From Rhodosorus marinus (lineage: Eukaryota > Rhodophyta > Stylonematophyceae > Stylonematales > Stylonemataceae): 64,000 bases of DNA. The position numbers and the translations under genes were made by a program. The notes under the pieces are model-generated. The model did no database searches. It was not told the DNA's origin and saw only the letters and a program-made list of their open reading frames with translations. Where the stretch lies: NCBI GenBank assembly GCA_029953675.1, contig JAMWBK010000013.1, positions 310,001 to 374,000 on the forward strand, given 5' to 3'. Of the stretch, positions 54,119-64,000 are shown piece after piece; position 1 is the first letter of the stretch; each line of letters starts with the position of its first letter.

Positions 54119-57100
54119 CTACAACTGCTGTTGTTTCACCAGAGAAGAATACACTCCCCCATGGCTCGTCATCAGCTCGTGGTGTGTGCCCTTCTCCACG
54201 ATCTTCCCATCAGATACTACCGCGATCGTGTCCGCGTGCTGAATAGTCGACAGTCGGTGCGCAATAACGATCGTCGTCCGACCAGATGCCGCCTTGTCCA
54301 ATGCCTTCTGTACAATCTTCTCCGATTCGCTGTCGAGAGCACTCGTCGCCTCATCGAGTAGAAGGATCTTCGGGTTCCGCACTACCGCTCGAGCAATCGC
54401 AATACGCTGCCTCTGTCCACCGCTCAGCTGCCCACCGTGTGCCCCGACCTGCGTGTCGTAACCCTTCGGCAACTTCATCACAAACTTGTGTGCATTTGCA
54501 AGCTTCGCCGCATTCACGATATCCTCCTCCGTCGCTACTGATCCCTCCGCCTTGCGCATACCGTGAGCGATGTTCTCCCGAACCGTCGTCGAGAAAAGCT
54601 CAGGCTCTTGCGTCACAAATCCAATGTGGTCCCGCATCGACGCAAGATTCCAGTGTTTCAGTGGCTCCCCATCGATCTTCACAGTCCCAGAATACGGGTC
54701 ATAGAACCTCTCAGCAAGCGTCACAACCGTACTCTTTCCTGATCCGCTGGGTCCCACCAGAGCAAGCATCTTCCCCTTCTCCGCCTTCACTTGCAATCCT
54801 TTCAGAACCGTCATTTCAGGCCTCGCCGGGTACCTGAACGATACGTTCTTAAGCTCCACTTCTCCCTGGCATTTCTCCATCACCTCGCCGCTCTCGTCGA
54901 ACGGGTCGATTGGCGACTCCTTGTCTATTAAACGGAAGACCCTGGTGGCCGCGTAGCCGGCATCAGCAGCGTCTGGCATAAGCGCCGCCACTTGTCCAAG
55001 AGTCATAGCTCCGAACAGCAGCGCAGTTAGCGCCTTCAGCATTCCAGCAAAGTCGCACCATTCCCAGCTTATCAGAAGCGACCCAAACCAGAAAGACAGA
55101 CCCCAAATACCAAACATGCAAAACTGCGTAAACCCGAACGCTGATCCAGTGATCAACGCCTTGCGCTTCCCAGTTTGCGCCGGTATTTCAAGTTCATGGT
55201 CATAGTCTGCGAGGAACTTTTCTCCCACTCCAAGCGAAGTCACAGTTTGGATGCTGTCTACCGTGTTCGTGGCAATCGCGTTCGCGTTAGCAAACAGCTT
55301 TCCAAGTTCCCCTGAAAGTCCACCCATCATCTTCATTTGAATCATCCCACCAATAGCGAAAAGTGGAACCGTGAGTAGAACAACCAGCGCAAGCGCCCAA
55401 CACGCACTGAACGCGATTGCGATTGCTGATACCATCGTTGCTCCCATCATGACAAAGTTTCCGAGGCGTTCCCCAGTAGCTCCCTTCACCTTCGCAGCCT
55501 CAGCTCCGAGACGAGTAGTAAGAATTCCCACACTATTCTCCCGCATATCGAAGAAACCAACGTCCTGACGAATGATCGCCTTGAATGTCATCTTGCGCAG
55601 TCGATTCGTCAGTCGCTCTCCAGTCAACCCGAAGAAGAACAACTGAGCCAGGTTGGACCACAGTGAGACAAAACCAACGAGTACGAAAATGAGACTCCAG
55701 AAACGAGCCTCTGCTTGATCGTTAGTCTCTACGAGTACCACAAGCATTTCCGACATCAGCAGAGAGAATATAGGCCAGATCACTCCCGAAATACACGCTC
55801 CCACGATTCCACCAACGAAGTAGGGCCACTCCGGTTCGTTCAGTGCCAGAGCTCTTGTTACGACACCCTTGTCCACAACTTTCTCCGCCTGCGCCTCCGT
55901 CTCCAGGTCGGTTTCACTCAACCCTGTTGCGCTCTTCGTCGTCTTGTGAACGGATTTCCCCTCCGTCTCGCTCTTTTGAGTAGCGCGTCGTGAGGTTGAG
56001 AATTTAGATTGGTCAAGTTCACCTCCTTCATCTTCTTCGTCGTCTGCGATCTGTTGCAATTTCACGAGGTTGGAATAGATGCCGTGTTCCTTCGCAAACA
56101 ACTCGTCATGAGTCCCGAGCTCTTTAACGGCCCCGTTCTCGAAAACCGCTATTTTGTCGGCATTCTTAATCGTCGACAGGCGGTGGGCAATCAGCACCAC
56201 TGTCCTCCCTTCCTGCGCCTTGTCGATCGCTTCTTGTACCACTCGTTCAGACGCCGTGTCCAGTGCACTCGTAGCCTCGTCCAGAAGCAATATCTTCGGG
56301 TTTCTCACAAGCGCTCGCGCAATCGCAACACGTTGTTTTTGTCCACCGGACAGCTGCGCACCTCGGTCCCCAATCACAGTGTCATACCCTTCTGGTAGCT
56401 TGCTGATGAACTCGTGAGCATTTGCCAACTTTGCAGCCGCAATAACCTCCTCCAGCGACGGTTCCATTCTTCTCACTTCTCGACCTTCCTCAGTGTCCAC
56501 CACATCAATCCTTCCTCCAAGTCCAATGTTGTCCCGGATTGACATCGCGAACAGCGTCGGCATCTGAGATACAAGCCCGATCTGTCCCCTCAGCCACTGC
56601 ACGTTCATTTCGCTCAGCTCCACCCCGTCCAGAGTCACCGATCCCCCCTTCGGATCGTAGAACCTCTCCAACAGTTGCATCGTTGTTGACTTTCCACATC
56701 CACTCTCTCCCACCAGCGCCACCGTTGTTCCCGCCTCAATCGTCAGGTTCAATCCGTTCAGAACAAGCCTATCAGGCCTCGAGTGGTACGTGAACATCAC
56801 GTCCTTCAGTTCGATGTTTCCCTGCACCTCCATTCCGGCCTTGCCTTCTACCCCGAACGCATCAATTTTGCTTTGCCTTTCGATCACTTCGAAAACCCTG
56901 GGCGCTGCCCCTCGTGCCTCTGTAATTGCGTTCATTGCTGGAGCTCCTTGTCCGAGAGCCATCGCTCCGATAATTACGGAAAAGAATACCGTAACCACGT
57001 CCGCTGCGCTCATAACCTCATCCCGCACAAGTTTGTTCCCATACCAGAACGCCAGTCCGTACGAGCAAAGAATTACGAACATCGTTAAGCCCATTCCTAA

Positions 57101-58345
57101 GCCCATCCAGAACGATTTCCGAATTCCTGAAGATATCGCAGCTGCACAAAGGTAAATGAACAGGAGTCCACGTTAAATACAGCCCTCGGCGTATGTGTTT
57201 CCCGAACCAGAAAAAAATTGAATCCGCAGCGAGCTCGCCTGCAGGCTTACCTTTCAGCGCTTCTCCGTAGCGCTCAATCTCCGATGCTTCCAGGCCGTAC
57301 GAGGCGACAATCTTTATCATCGAAAACGACTCGTGCGCAATTGCTCCCGCCTTCGCATACGCCGTCTGTCCCTCGCCTACTGCGTCCGCTGACATCTTCG
57401 CGAACAAGTACCCACTAGCAGCCAGAAGCGGTGTCACGGCGAGGATGACCAGTGTCAATTGCCAACCGTAGACGAATCCAATGATGAATCCCACAAGGAA
57501 CATCGTCATGAACTGTGCAGCAGTGGACACCTTGTCTCCAATCCCATCTTCCACTTTCTGGATGTCTCCAGATACACGTTGAGCTAGCTCCGCAGAGTCA
57601 ACCTCATCGTACCAGCCCATCTCCTGTGAAAGAAGAGAACGCATGTACAAGTTTCGCATTCTCCTTGCCTGCTGTTGACTCGTCCACATCATAAAATAGA
57701 CTTGGCAAACTCCAGCGACAAGAGCACCAAGCCCCAAATAAACGAATATCAGAGCATTGTTCCTGATGGATTCGAGGGCTTCGTCCGGATTGTCGAGCGA
57801 TTCCTCACTACCAAAATCCTCCAAGATATTTCCGAAGATGATGGTGAACATGGGTAGGAGTGCTCCTTGGCATGCACCGGCGAAGATTCCAATAAGTATA
57901 AAGAGCCTCTCCCGCCTATTTGAATACGTGAAAAGCTTCGCAAGCGAAACCGCTGGAGGCTTTTCGACCTTCTTCCTCTTCCGTGTGAAAAGTCCAAAGC
58001 ACACCTTGACTTCCTCATACTCAACCTCTTCATCTTCAAGCAGCTTTGCCTCTGGGTCCTCAAATATCACTTCCTCATCCTGTTCATTCGGCCACATACA
58101 GGATAGAGTCAATACCGGACAGGCGGAAGACCGATTGAGCCCTTCAGACTAGCGGGAACCACTTACCTCCTCATCCGAATCATACGAGGTTTTCACCTGG
58201 GATTCATGAAATTCAAAAACGAAGAGTCAGATCTATGCCCCCACGTTGGCAGAGGTTCAGCGCAGTATCCTTTGGAAAGCCAGCCTACCGTTGGAAGGTG
58301 CTTCGAATCCCCCAACTCCGCGACCTCGACCTCCGTCCCCGACAT
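54119..58345 (-). CDS. ABCB: Full-size ABCB (P-glycoprotein/MDR-type) transporter
   Basis: ABCB exporters move lipids, hormones or xenobiotics across membranes using ATP. Exons 58345-58289, 58196-58167 (30 nt), 58079-57251 and 57141-54119 are phase-matched and give 1312 aa in a TMD-NBD-TMD-NBD layout. The first exons give a short acidic cytosolic N-terminus. TMD1 begins near RLFILIGIFAGACQGALLPM. NBD1 has Walker A LVGESGCGKSTTMQLL, signature QLSGGQKQRVAIARALV and Walker B ILLLDEATSALD. NBD2 has LVGPSGSGKSTVVTLA, GGQLSGGQRQRIAIARAVV and the matching Walker B. The H-loop IAHRLSTI is present in both halves. Both ATP sites look complete, unlike the degenerate site of some ABCBs. The linker is Lys/Glu/Ser-rich. 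The substrate cannot be told. A plasma-membrane or vacuolar site is likely, as no organelle presequence is seen. Confidence 0.95.
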
Positions 58346-61300
58346 CCTGTCAGTAGTCGCCAAAATACTCCCACCCCTCAACAGGCCAGGGCCTTCACAA
58401 TGCCTCCTCTTCTTCTCCCACGCCAGTCAAAATCTTCACTACCGAGGTTGCTCCACCTCTCCCTCCCTTACACCGAACGAGAGACAGTCTTAACTCACCG
58501 TTCCCAACCCTCGCCCCCCGTCTCACACTCTGTACTCACTTCACACACCTACTCTCTTAAACTACCGGAGATCGTAGCTTAACTCCAAAAGCGGAGTTAG
58601 GGACGGCTTTTGCAATCCAACAAAACAACCAGAAAAAATCCGAAGGTTCTTGACGAACATTGATGGTAACAGTAGCCTTCAATTAATAAAAATTGCGAAG
58701 AAAATTGATCAGAAACGGGTCCACACTACAACTACCTAGTCCAATCTATTAAAAAACGATGAAACAAAACGAACCCGGCCGAAAACAAACAATTATCGTG
58801 AGGAATTCCAATTTTTTCGTTTCTTTTTCATAGCATGGCTGTTTTTCTCTTTTTTCAAGGGCTGCTGGCATCTAGTTCTCTTTAATTTGGTTTGTTTTTC
58901 GGGTACTATTTTCAGATAATGCTTTTCATAATAAAAAAGGTATATCGTGAACGGTCAGGTTTTGCTACGGTGATAGTCACTAAGGAGTTGTGAATGTGAT
59001 GACGGAAGATGTTCACATTTATAATGTTTTTAGGAAATTTCAGTACGGGGCGGAAGAGGAGGGAAACGCTTAAATGGGCAGCCCTAAAATAGACAGGGGT
59101 TCTTGAATATTTAGGGGAAATTTCATGGCCCGGAAAAAAAAAGGAGGGTAGTAACTACATCCGAGAGGGGGGGGGGAATCCTCATTCATTGCACACGAAT
59201 TACAGCCTTGTAGAAGCTGGTGTATGATTTTCCCCAGAGAATCGAGCACGAAAGGGGCCTAACCGTTAACGGAACGACCTCCTTGATTTTCAATCCATAA
59301 TGTCTCTAAACGACCCTCTTTTTTTTTTTGCCATAAGGACAAACACATGATTTTGAGGCTGTGTTGGGATATCGCGGTGAGGGAAGGTAGGGGTTGGCTT
59401 GAAAACTATCAATCAATTCTTGTAGTCCGATGACGGCCCAGAAACCTTGTCATGAGACAGCTTCCCGAGTAAAATAATCCCGAGGGGTAGTAGGGTGCTA
59501 GTGTAGTTTCTCAAAGTGGGTTCACTGTTTGAACCAAAAAAGAAACTCCAAGTATTCCTCATCTATCGATATCTTCCCCGGATTTTTTTTTCGGGGAAAT
59601 GTGTCGTGAGCTACTCGCAAGGGGAAAATATATAAAATACAATACAGTACCCTAAGGCAGACCAACCTCCACGACTCGACCTGCTTGTGGAGGGGGAGAG
59701 TTTCTTTTTTCAGCCCAAAAACGCGAGAAAGGATTGCCAAACGAGAATTTGAGGGCCGGTGGGTTGCCCGCTGGAAAGAGGGTAAATTCATCAAATAACA
59801 CAATGACTGCTGAAAAGCACTAAGAAGAGAGAGTCTTTAGAGCAAGCGCTCTTCACAAATTATCAATAAATAAAACTACAGCCCCTCCTAGAATGGTAGC
59901 AAGTGTCAAACTGACAGGTGACGATGAAAACTGGTATATGCACTGGGACGATCGTCGGGAGTGCAAGGTGGATTTGTTTTCATATTTTACTGGATGATAT
60001 CGAAAACTCAAGAAATGAGGGCCATGCGGGGTCAGAATATAACTCGAGAAATTATTAGTTTTCCATATAGAAATGGCTGTATTAATTTAAAAACAGGTGA
60101 GTTTTAGCAATTCACTATGTTTATTGGTAGAAAGGGCGTCTCCGGGGTTGACACTGATCGGGGTTTGATTGCATTTGCTCAGCCAGCACTATTCTGTCCA
60201 TACAATAGCTAAGCAAGAGGTGGGAATGGGATCTGCACAAATTTCTAGCTCTTGATTGCTGTACTTGCAACGGCTTTCCAAATGTTCAGATTGAAGGCCT
60301 CCGGTTTCTTCCCACCTGCTGATGAGGTGGACGTGGCATTTTGACATGTGGATTTCGTCCGTCCCCGAGTTTTGTTGCATGGCCTTGCTGAACGTGAACG
60401 TGATATGTAGGAGGTGGCTTCTTTCACATTATCCCATTGAGAACAGAATGATCCCGTACAGCACACTGCAATTTTTTCTGGCTCAAATGCATGAGCGTAA
60501 GTAATGATTGTTGCTTACATATGGAACGCCAACCAGACTTTTTCCCCAGAGCTTGTAGCCCTCATGTGTCGCTACGAGCCATAGTAGGATGTGGTGCTCG
60601 CAAACTGCTGTGCCTTTCAATTGTGCTGGCATATGCTTGGAGTGGATTGTGGAGCAGCAGTTCGGTGCTGTGTGAGGAAATCCCAATCATAATAACGACA
60701 AAGCGTCACAAACTTGGTTTGCTTCCCCGATTACCCGTAGGCCTTTGCGTGTTTTCGTGACCCTCTCTGATGTTTCAGTGGACACCGTGGGCTTAATCAC
60801 ACCCTTTCCATGGACAACCATATGTCCTGGCGAGGGTGAGCGTGCCCAAGACTACAAAAAGCGCTCGATTTCTAAGCAAAGTAGTTTCCCGCGAGCAGGG
60901 TGTCCCTTCCTGACAGGACAAGTTCCACTGCTTTTCTGAGATCAGCCAATTACAGTAGGGCAGATCCTTCACCAAACCGATCAAATTTCCTCAACTATCA
61001 AAGCCAGGTAGCGTTGCGTAGCCTTCAACCAACATTTTGCTATCGGCTGGAAATCCAGACCCTATTTTGAGCTAGCGACCACCTCGGCCGGGAAGCCAAG
61101 GAACCAATCGCTCGGATTCCAGCTCATTTGAAAAAGACGTGTAACAGAATTATTTTTATGTGTCCTCGATCGAAAGTCTCTCATTGCGGCCAGCAGATTC
61201 CACCGAATCAACAAGACAGTTGCGTTTGTCACAGCTTTCAATACTGTCCCAATTTCTATTTCGATACTGGTACGGCTGGTGAAATGGTAGGTGGAGTGCT

Positions 61301-63841
61301 GAGCCGTTTTGCTAGGTAACCAGAGACAGCACAGATGCTGCAGACCGATGGTACCTCTCTAGATAAGCTATTCATAGCTTAGCTACCCTGGGAAACGCGA
61401 CAGAAGACGCCGATGCCTCGCGCCCTGTACAGTCGACTGCATTTCCTGTCCCGCGATGAACTGCAACCGCGATTATATTGTCGAGGCCCTGTTATGCGCA
61501 TGCGCTCTAGCATATAGTTCCATTTGTCGCACCAGGCAAAATTCCGAAAAGTCTGTGGCACGGATGTTCCAGAGTTTTCAAGGACCGTTCCTTTCGCAAA
61601 GCGCTTCCGCTCGCGCAGAGTTTCACAACCTATCCCCAGGCTGGACCAAAACGGCGCTTGTATAGAGAGAGGTGCTAGTCGCTACAGCACGTGAGAATAT
61701 TTGATCAGCTTGCTGATGTGCGGATTCGTGAACAGCCCTTGCTCTGAAGACTGCTTTCCTTGTGTTTTTCAGCAGTCATTGTGCTTGAATATCCAAGTTG
61801 CCACCTCGTGGATAAGTCATACTTACCACCTCGGACAATCGAAATCAATGAGGATCGCAGCATCTGTGGAAAAAGGAGTTTGCTCTGTCCGCCTTCCAGC
61901 GTGTCGACTGCGTCATCGCGTCATTGCGTCCAGCACTAAACCCCAGCGGTGTCCACTGAACATCAGTGAGGGTCGCGAAAACACAGAAAGGTCTACAGGT
62001 GATCGGAAGCAAACCCACTTCGGAATTTGATGAGCACATAGACTAGCTTCCCCGAAAACGAATCGAGGTGCTAATCGTACTGGCTCAAGACTCCTGACGG
62101 TTCTTTTGGAATGCGCTCCCGGAGTGCGCGTGTCCCAACACGCACGGGGTTTGGAAGTCTGCTACGGTTTTTTGGGGGTTGGACTGTTAAGCAAAAAAGA
62201 AATTGCATCTCTCAGAGCAATATTAACGACTGTATCCTTGAACTGGGTATTTTAAGGTACCAAACTGAAAATACATTGAATAATATAAAATAATTGTCGT
62301 TTCGGAACGATAGATTTTGCCCCTCGGCACGTAGAAACGCAAGTATTGACTCAAGATATGACAACCATCCTTCTCCCCGCAGAATAAATTCTGATAGAAA
62401 TTGGATATAGCACGTGTCCGATTATAATTTGACTAAATAGAAAACGAAACTTAAATAAGAGTTATATTTGGATTTTCATCGCTCTTATCAGGATTCTATT
62501 GGTTTAAAAGAAAACCATGTCCAATTATCTGCGAGTATATTGATAGCTAATTGAAGACCATTTCTTCATGAAAGCAATCGAGGATATCATGTCCGCTTTC
62601 ACTCTGCCCAATCCTCCCCCCTTCATAAACCGAATTGAGCCGACCTATGATGGCTATAAATTTACTCAAAATTGACAACAGATATGAGAGCTGAATATCT
62701 TCACCCCCTCTCTACCGTCTCGTCTTTGAGATCTGCAACACGATTGTTGACTCGCTTCTTCACACTTGTACTGACGGGGGTATCCACATCGGGCGGAACA
62801 GGGTCAAAACCCAAAAATCCGATCTAAAATCAGTGTATGTTGAGAGCAGGATAGAAAGATACATAAGGGGTAAACAAATTCGGAATAACCAACACGCGTC
62901 AAAACATAATTGGTAGTAAAGAGCAATATATTTAATGATAATAATAATTTTACACATCATATTACTCATATTCAGATTGAATTTCGGGGGATTTCGGGAT
63001 CTTCGTTATCCACGTCTTTTTCCAGGTTATTGTTGTGAACGCACCGTATAGGGTGGAGATGAACATTTTCACGATATTCCTGTGCATGTAATCTTGAATG
63101 CGAGGAGGCGACGTTGGTTCTAGCAGAAATTGGGGAGTTGGGGGGGGGGGGGGGTTGGGAGGCAGATGTAGATGAACAGAAGTGAAACTAGAGGTTGTTT
63201 TTCAAGATTGTTTTGATTTGTTTTTGCCTTTTTGTGTTTTCTTCACCAAGAACAAAAGACCAACACGAAAAAAAAGCCACGAAAAAGCCCTGAAAAAAAA
63301 AGGCGAGCGCTTGAACGCTCGTTTTCCTTTGTAGACAGGAGGAGAACAAGGGGAGGCCGGGAGCGGGAGAGTCTTGTCGAAGACTTTATTAGACAAGCAA
63401 AGAAAGAAAACAAAAACAAGTTCACTCTTCTTTTTGGTAACCCGCATAGAGCTTAACTTTGCCGAGTAGAGATCGCCTCAACTCCGACGCGGGAGGTTTG
63501 AATACGTTGGAGCAGCAATCTTCTCAGCATAGAGATTCCTTCGCGTGGAATTTACTTACAGTCTTGAAGCTGGGATCCACGAGGAAGACCAAAAGCAAGA
63601 ATTGAGTGAGACGCGGTTAGATGCGTGGGTCGGAGTGGGACGGTGTAACCGTGCTGCTGAGGAACGAGAATTGGGGCAAGGAGACGCTGCTAGGTTTTTT
63701 TTTGGTTTTAAGTTGTGGAGGGATGAAGTTCGTCGTCGCGGAGAGGATGGAGGTTCAATTATCGGTGTCCATTGCTCGGAAATGAGACAATAGTTAGCTG
63801 AAATTGGAATTCGTTTCAAATCGAGCGGCGGACGGTGGGAC
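58346..63841. other. Long gene-poor stretch
   Basis: About 58346-58580 is C/T-rich on the plus strand, probably the ABCB promoter and leader. A G-run occurs at about 59167-59176 and another of about 14 G at about 63140-63153. AT-rich blocks lie at 62270-62560 and 62860-62970. Many short frames exist on both strands (for example 60491-60760, 61701-62030) but none shows family similarity, splice partners or composition like the called genes. Nothing repeated or mobile was recognised. Confidence 0.4.
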
Positions 63842-64000
63842 ATGACTCAAGGTGCACAAGTCAAAGTTCAAGAGGAAGAAAAACACAAAGTACTTGAGCA
63901 ACCAAAGAATACCTCACAACTTTTCAATACAGACCAAGAAACCGAAGGCGATAAAAGAAAGCAACAAGCCGTATCGTTGCGTGAGAGAATGTCATCGGAG
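63842..64000 (+). CDS. 5' end of an unrecognised gene, cut by the window edge
   Basis: From ATG 63842 the frame is open for all 53 codons to the last base. It reads MTQGAQVKVQEEEKHKVLEQ and later TEGDKRKQQAVSLRERM: a hydrophilic, Lys/Glu/Gln-rich, probably disordered or helical start with no signal peptide. No stop or convincing donor site is reached. It could be a first coding exon; the family cannot be told. Confidence 0.5.
   Translation, partial: MTQGAQVKVQEEEKHKVLEQPKNTSQLFNTDQETEGDKRKQQAVSLRERMSSE

Noticed and set aside
56009-57155. Several plus-strand frames of 84-129 codons
   Set aside because: Antisense of the ABCB NBD1 and TMD region; no own motifs.
59522-59803. Minus-strand 93-codon frame in the right-hand gene-poor region
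   Set aside because: No ATG context, splice partner or recognisable motif; composition matches random AT-rich sequence.
63140-63153. G-run as a G-quadruplex
   Set aside because: It is a simple homopolymer without separated G-tracts; length may also be a sequencing artefact.

Overview
The window is nuclear DNA of a photosynthetic eukaryote. Most genes are split by short GT-AG introns of roughly 60-135 nt. Their products go to mitochondrion (cytochrome c heme lyase, a complex I subunit), plastid or thylakoid lumen (a twin-arginine lumen zinc-finger protein, an ABC1/UbiB kinase, DNA gyrase A), ER (Herp, glucosidase II beta), nucleus (FANCA, TSR1) and endosome (VPS25). Compact genes, AT-rich intergenic DNA, a Hedgehog-type Hint protein and cblD together suggest a red alga or related archaeplastid; this is inference. 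No rRNA, phycobilisome or organelle gene is present to settle it.

Layout, left to right. 0-6.3 kb: an unrecognised beta-rich protein (-), cytochrome c heme lyase followed 87 bp later by a CX9C intermembrane-space protein (+), and MMADHC/cblD (+). 6.6-13.7 kb: a disordered Ser-rich protein (-), a 2.9 kb gene-poor stretch, Herp (-) and NBP35 (-). 14.2-21.8 kb: PSA2-like lumen protein (+), TSR1 (+) and, convergent with it, glucosidase II beta (-). 23.4-26.5 kb: ABC1K kinase (+). 26.5-30.8 kb: gene-poor, with a decayed retroelement and two arrays of a GGTGATCGT motif. 30.8-38 kb: GyrA (+), F-box protein (+), complex I ESSS/NDUFB11-like subunit (-), Myb/SANT-like protein (-). 39.7 kb: tRNA-Lys(CTT). 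40.2-40.6 kb: a higher-order repeat of about 147 bp. 40.8-46.5 kb: FANCA (+) convergent with VPS25 (-). 47.4-50.1 kb: a fragmentary ORF (-) and a FAD synthase with a C-terminal MoCF domain (-). 52.3-58.3 kb: Hint-domain secreted protein (+) convergent with a full-size ABCB transporter (-). 58.3-63.8 kb: gene-poor; the 5' end of one more gene runs off the right edge.

The genes are independent housekeeping and organelle genes, not an operon or defence island. The functional links visible are cytochrome c maturation and IMS cysteine-protein biology (heme lyase plus CX9C protein, possibly fused by alternative splicing), ER quality control (Herp, glucosidase II beta), and cobalamin use (MMADHC). 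Exon models were built by hand by matching splice phases and family similarity; boundaries without homology support are flagged.
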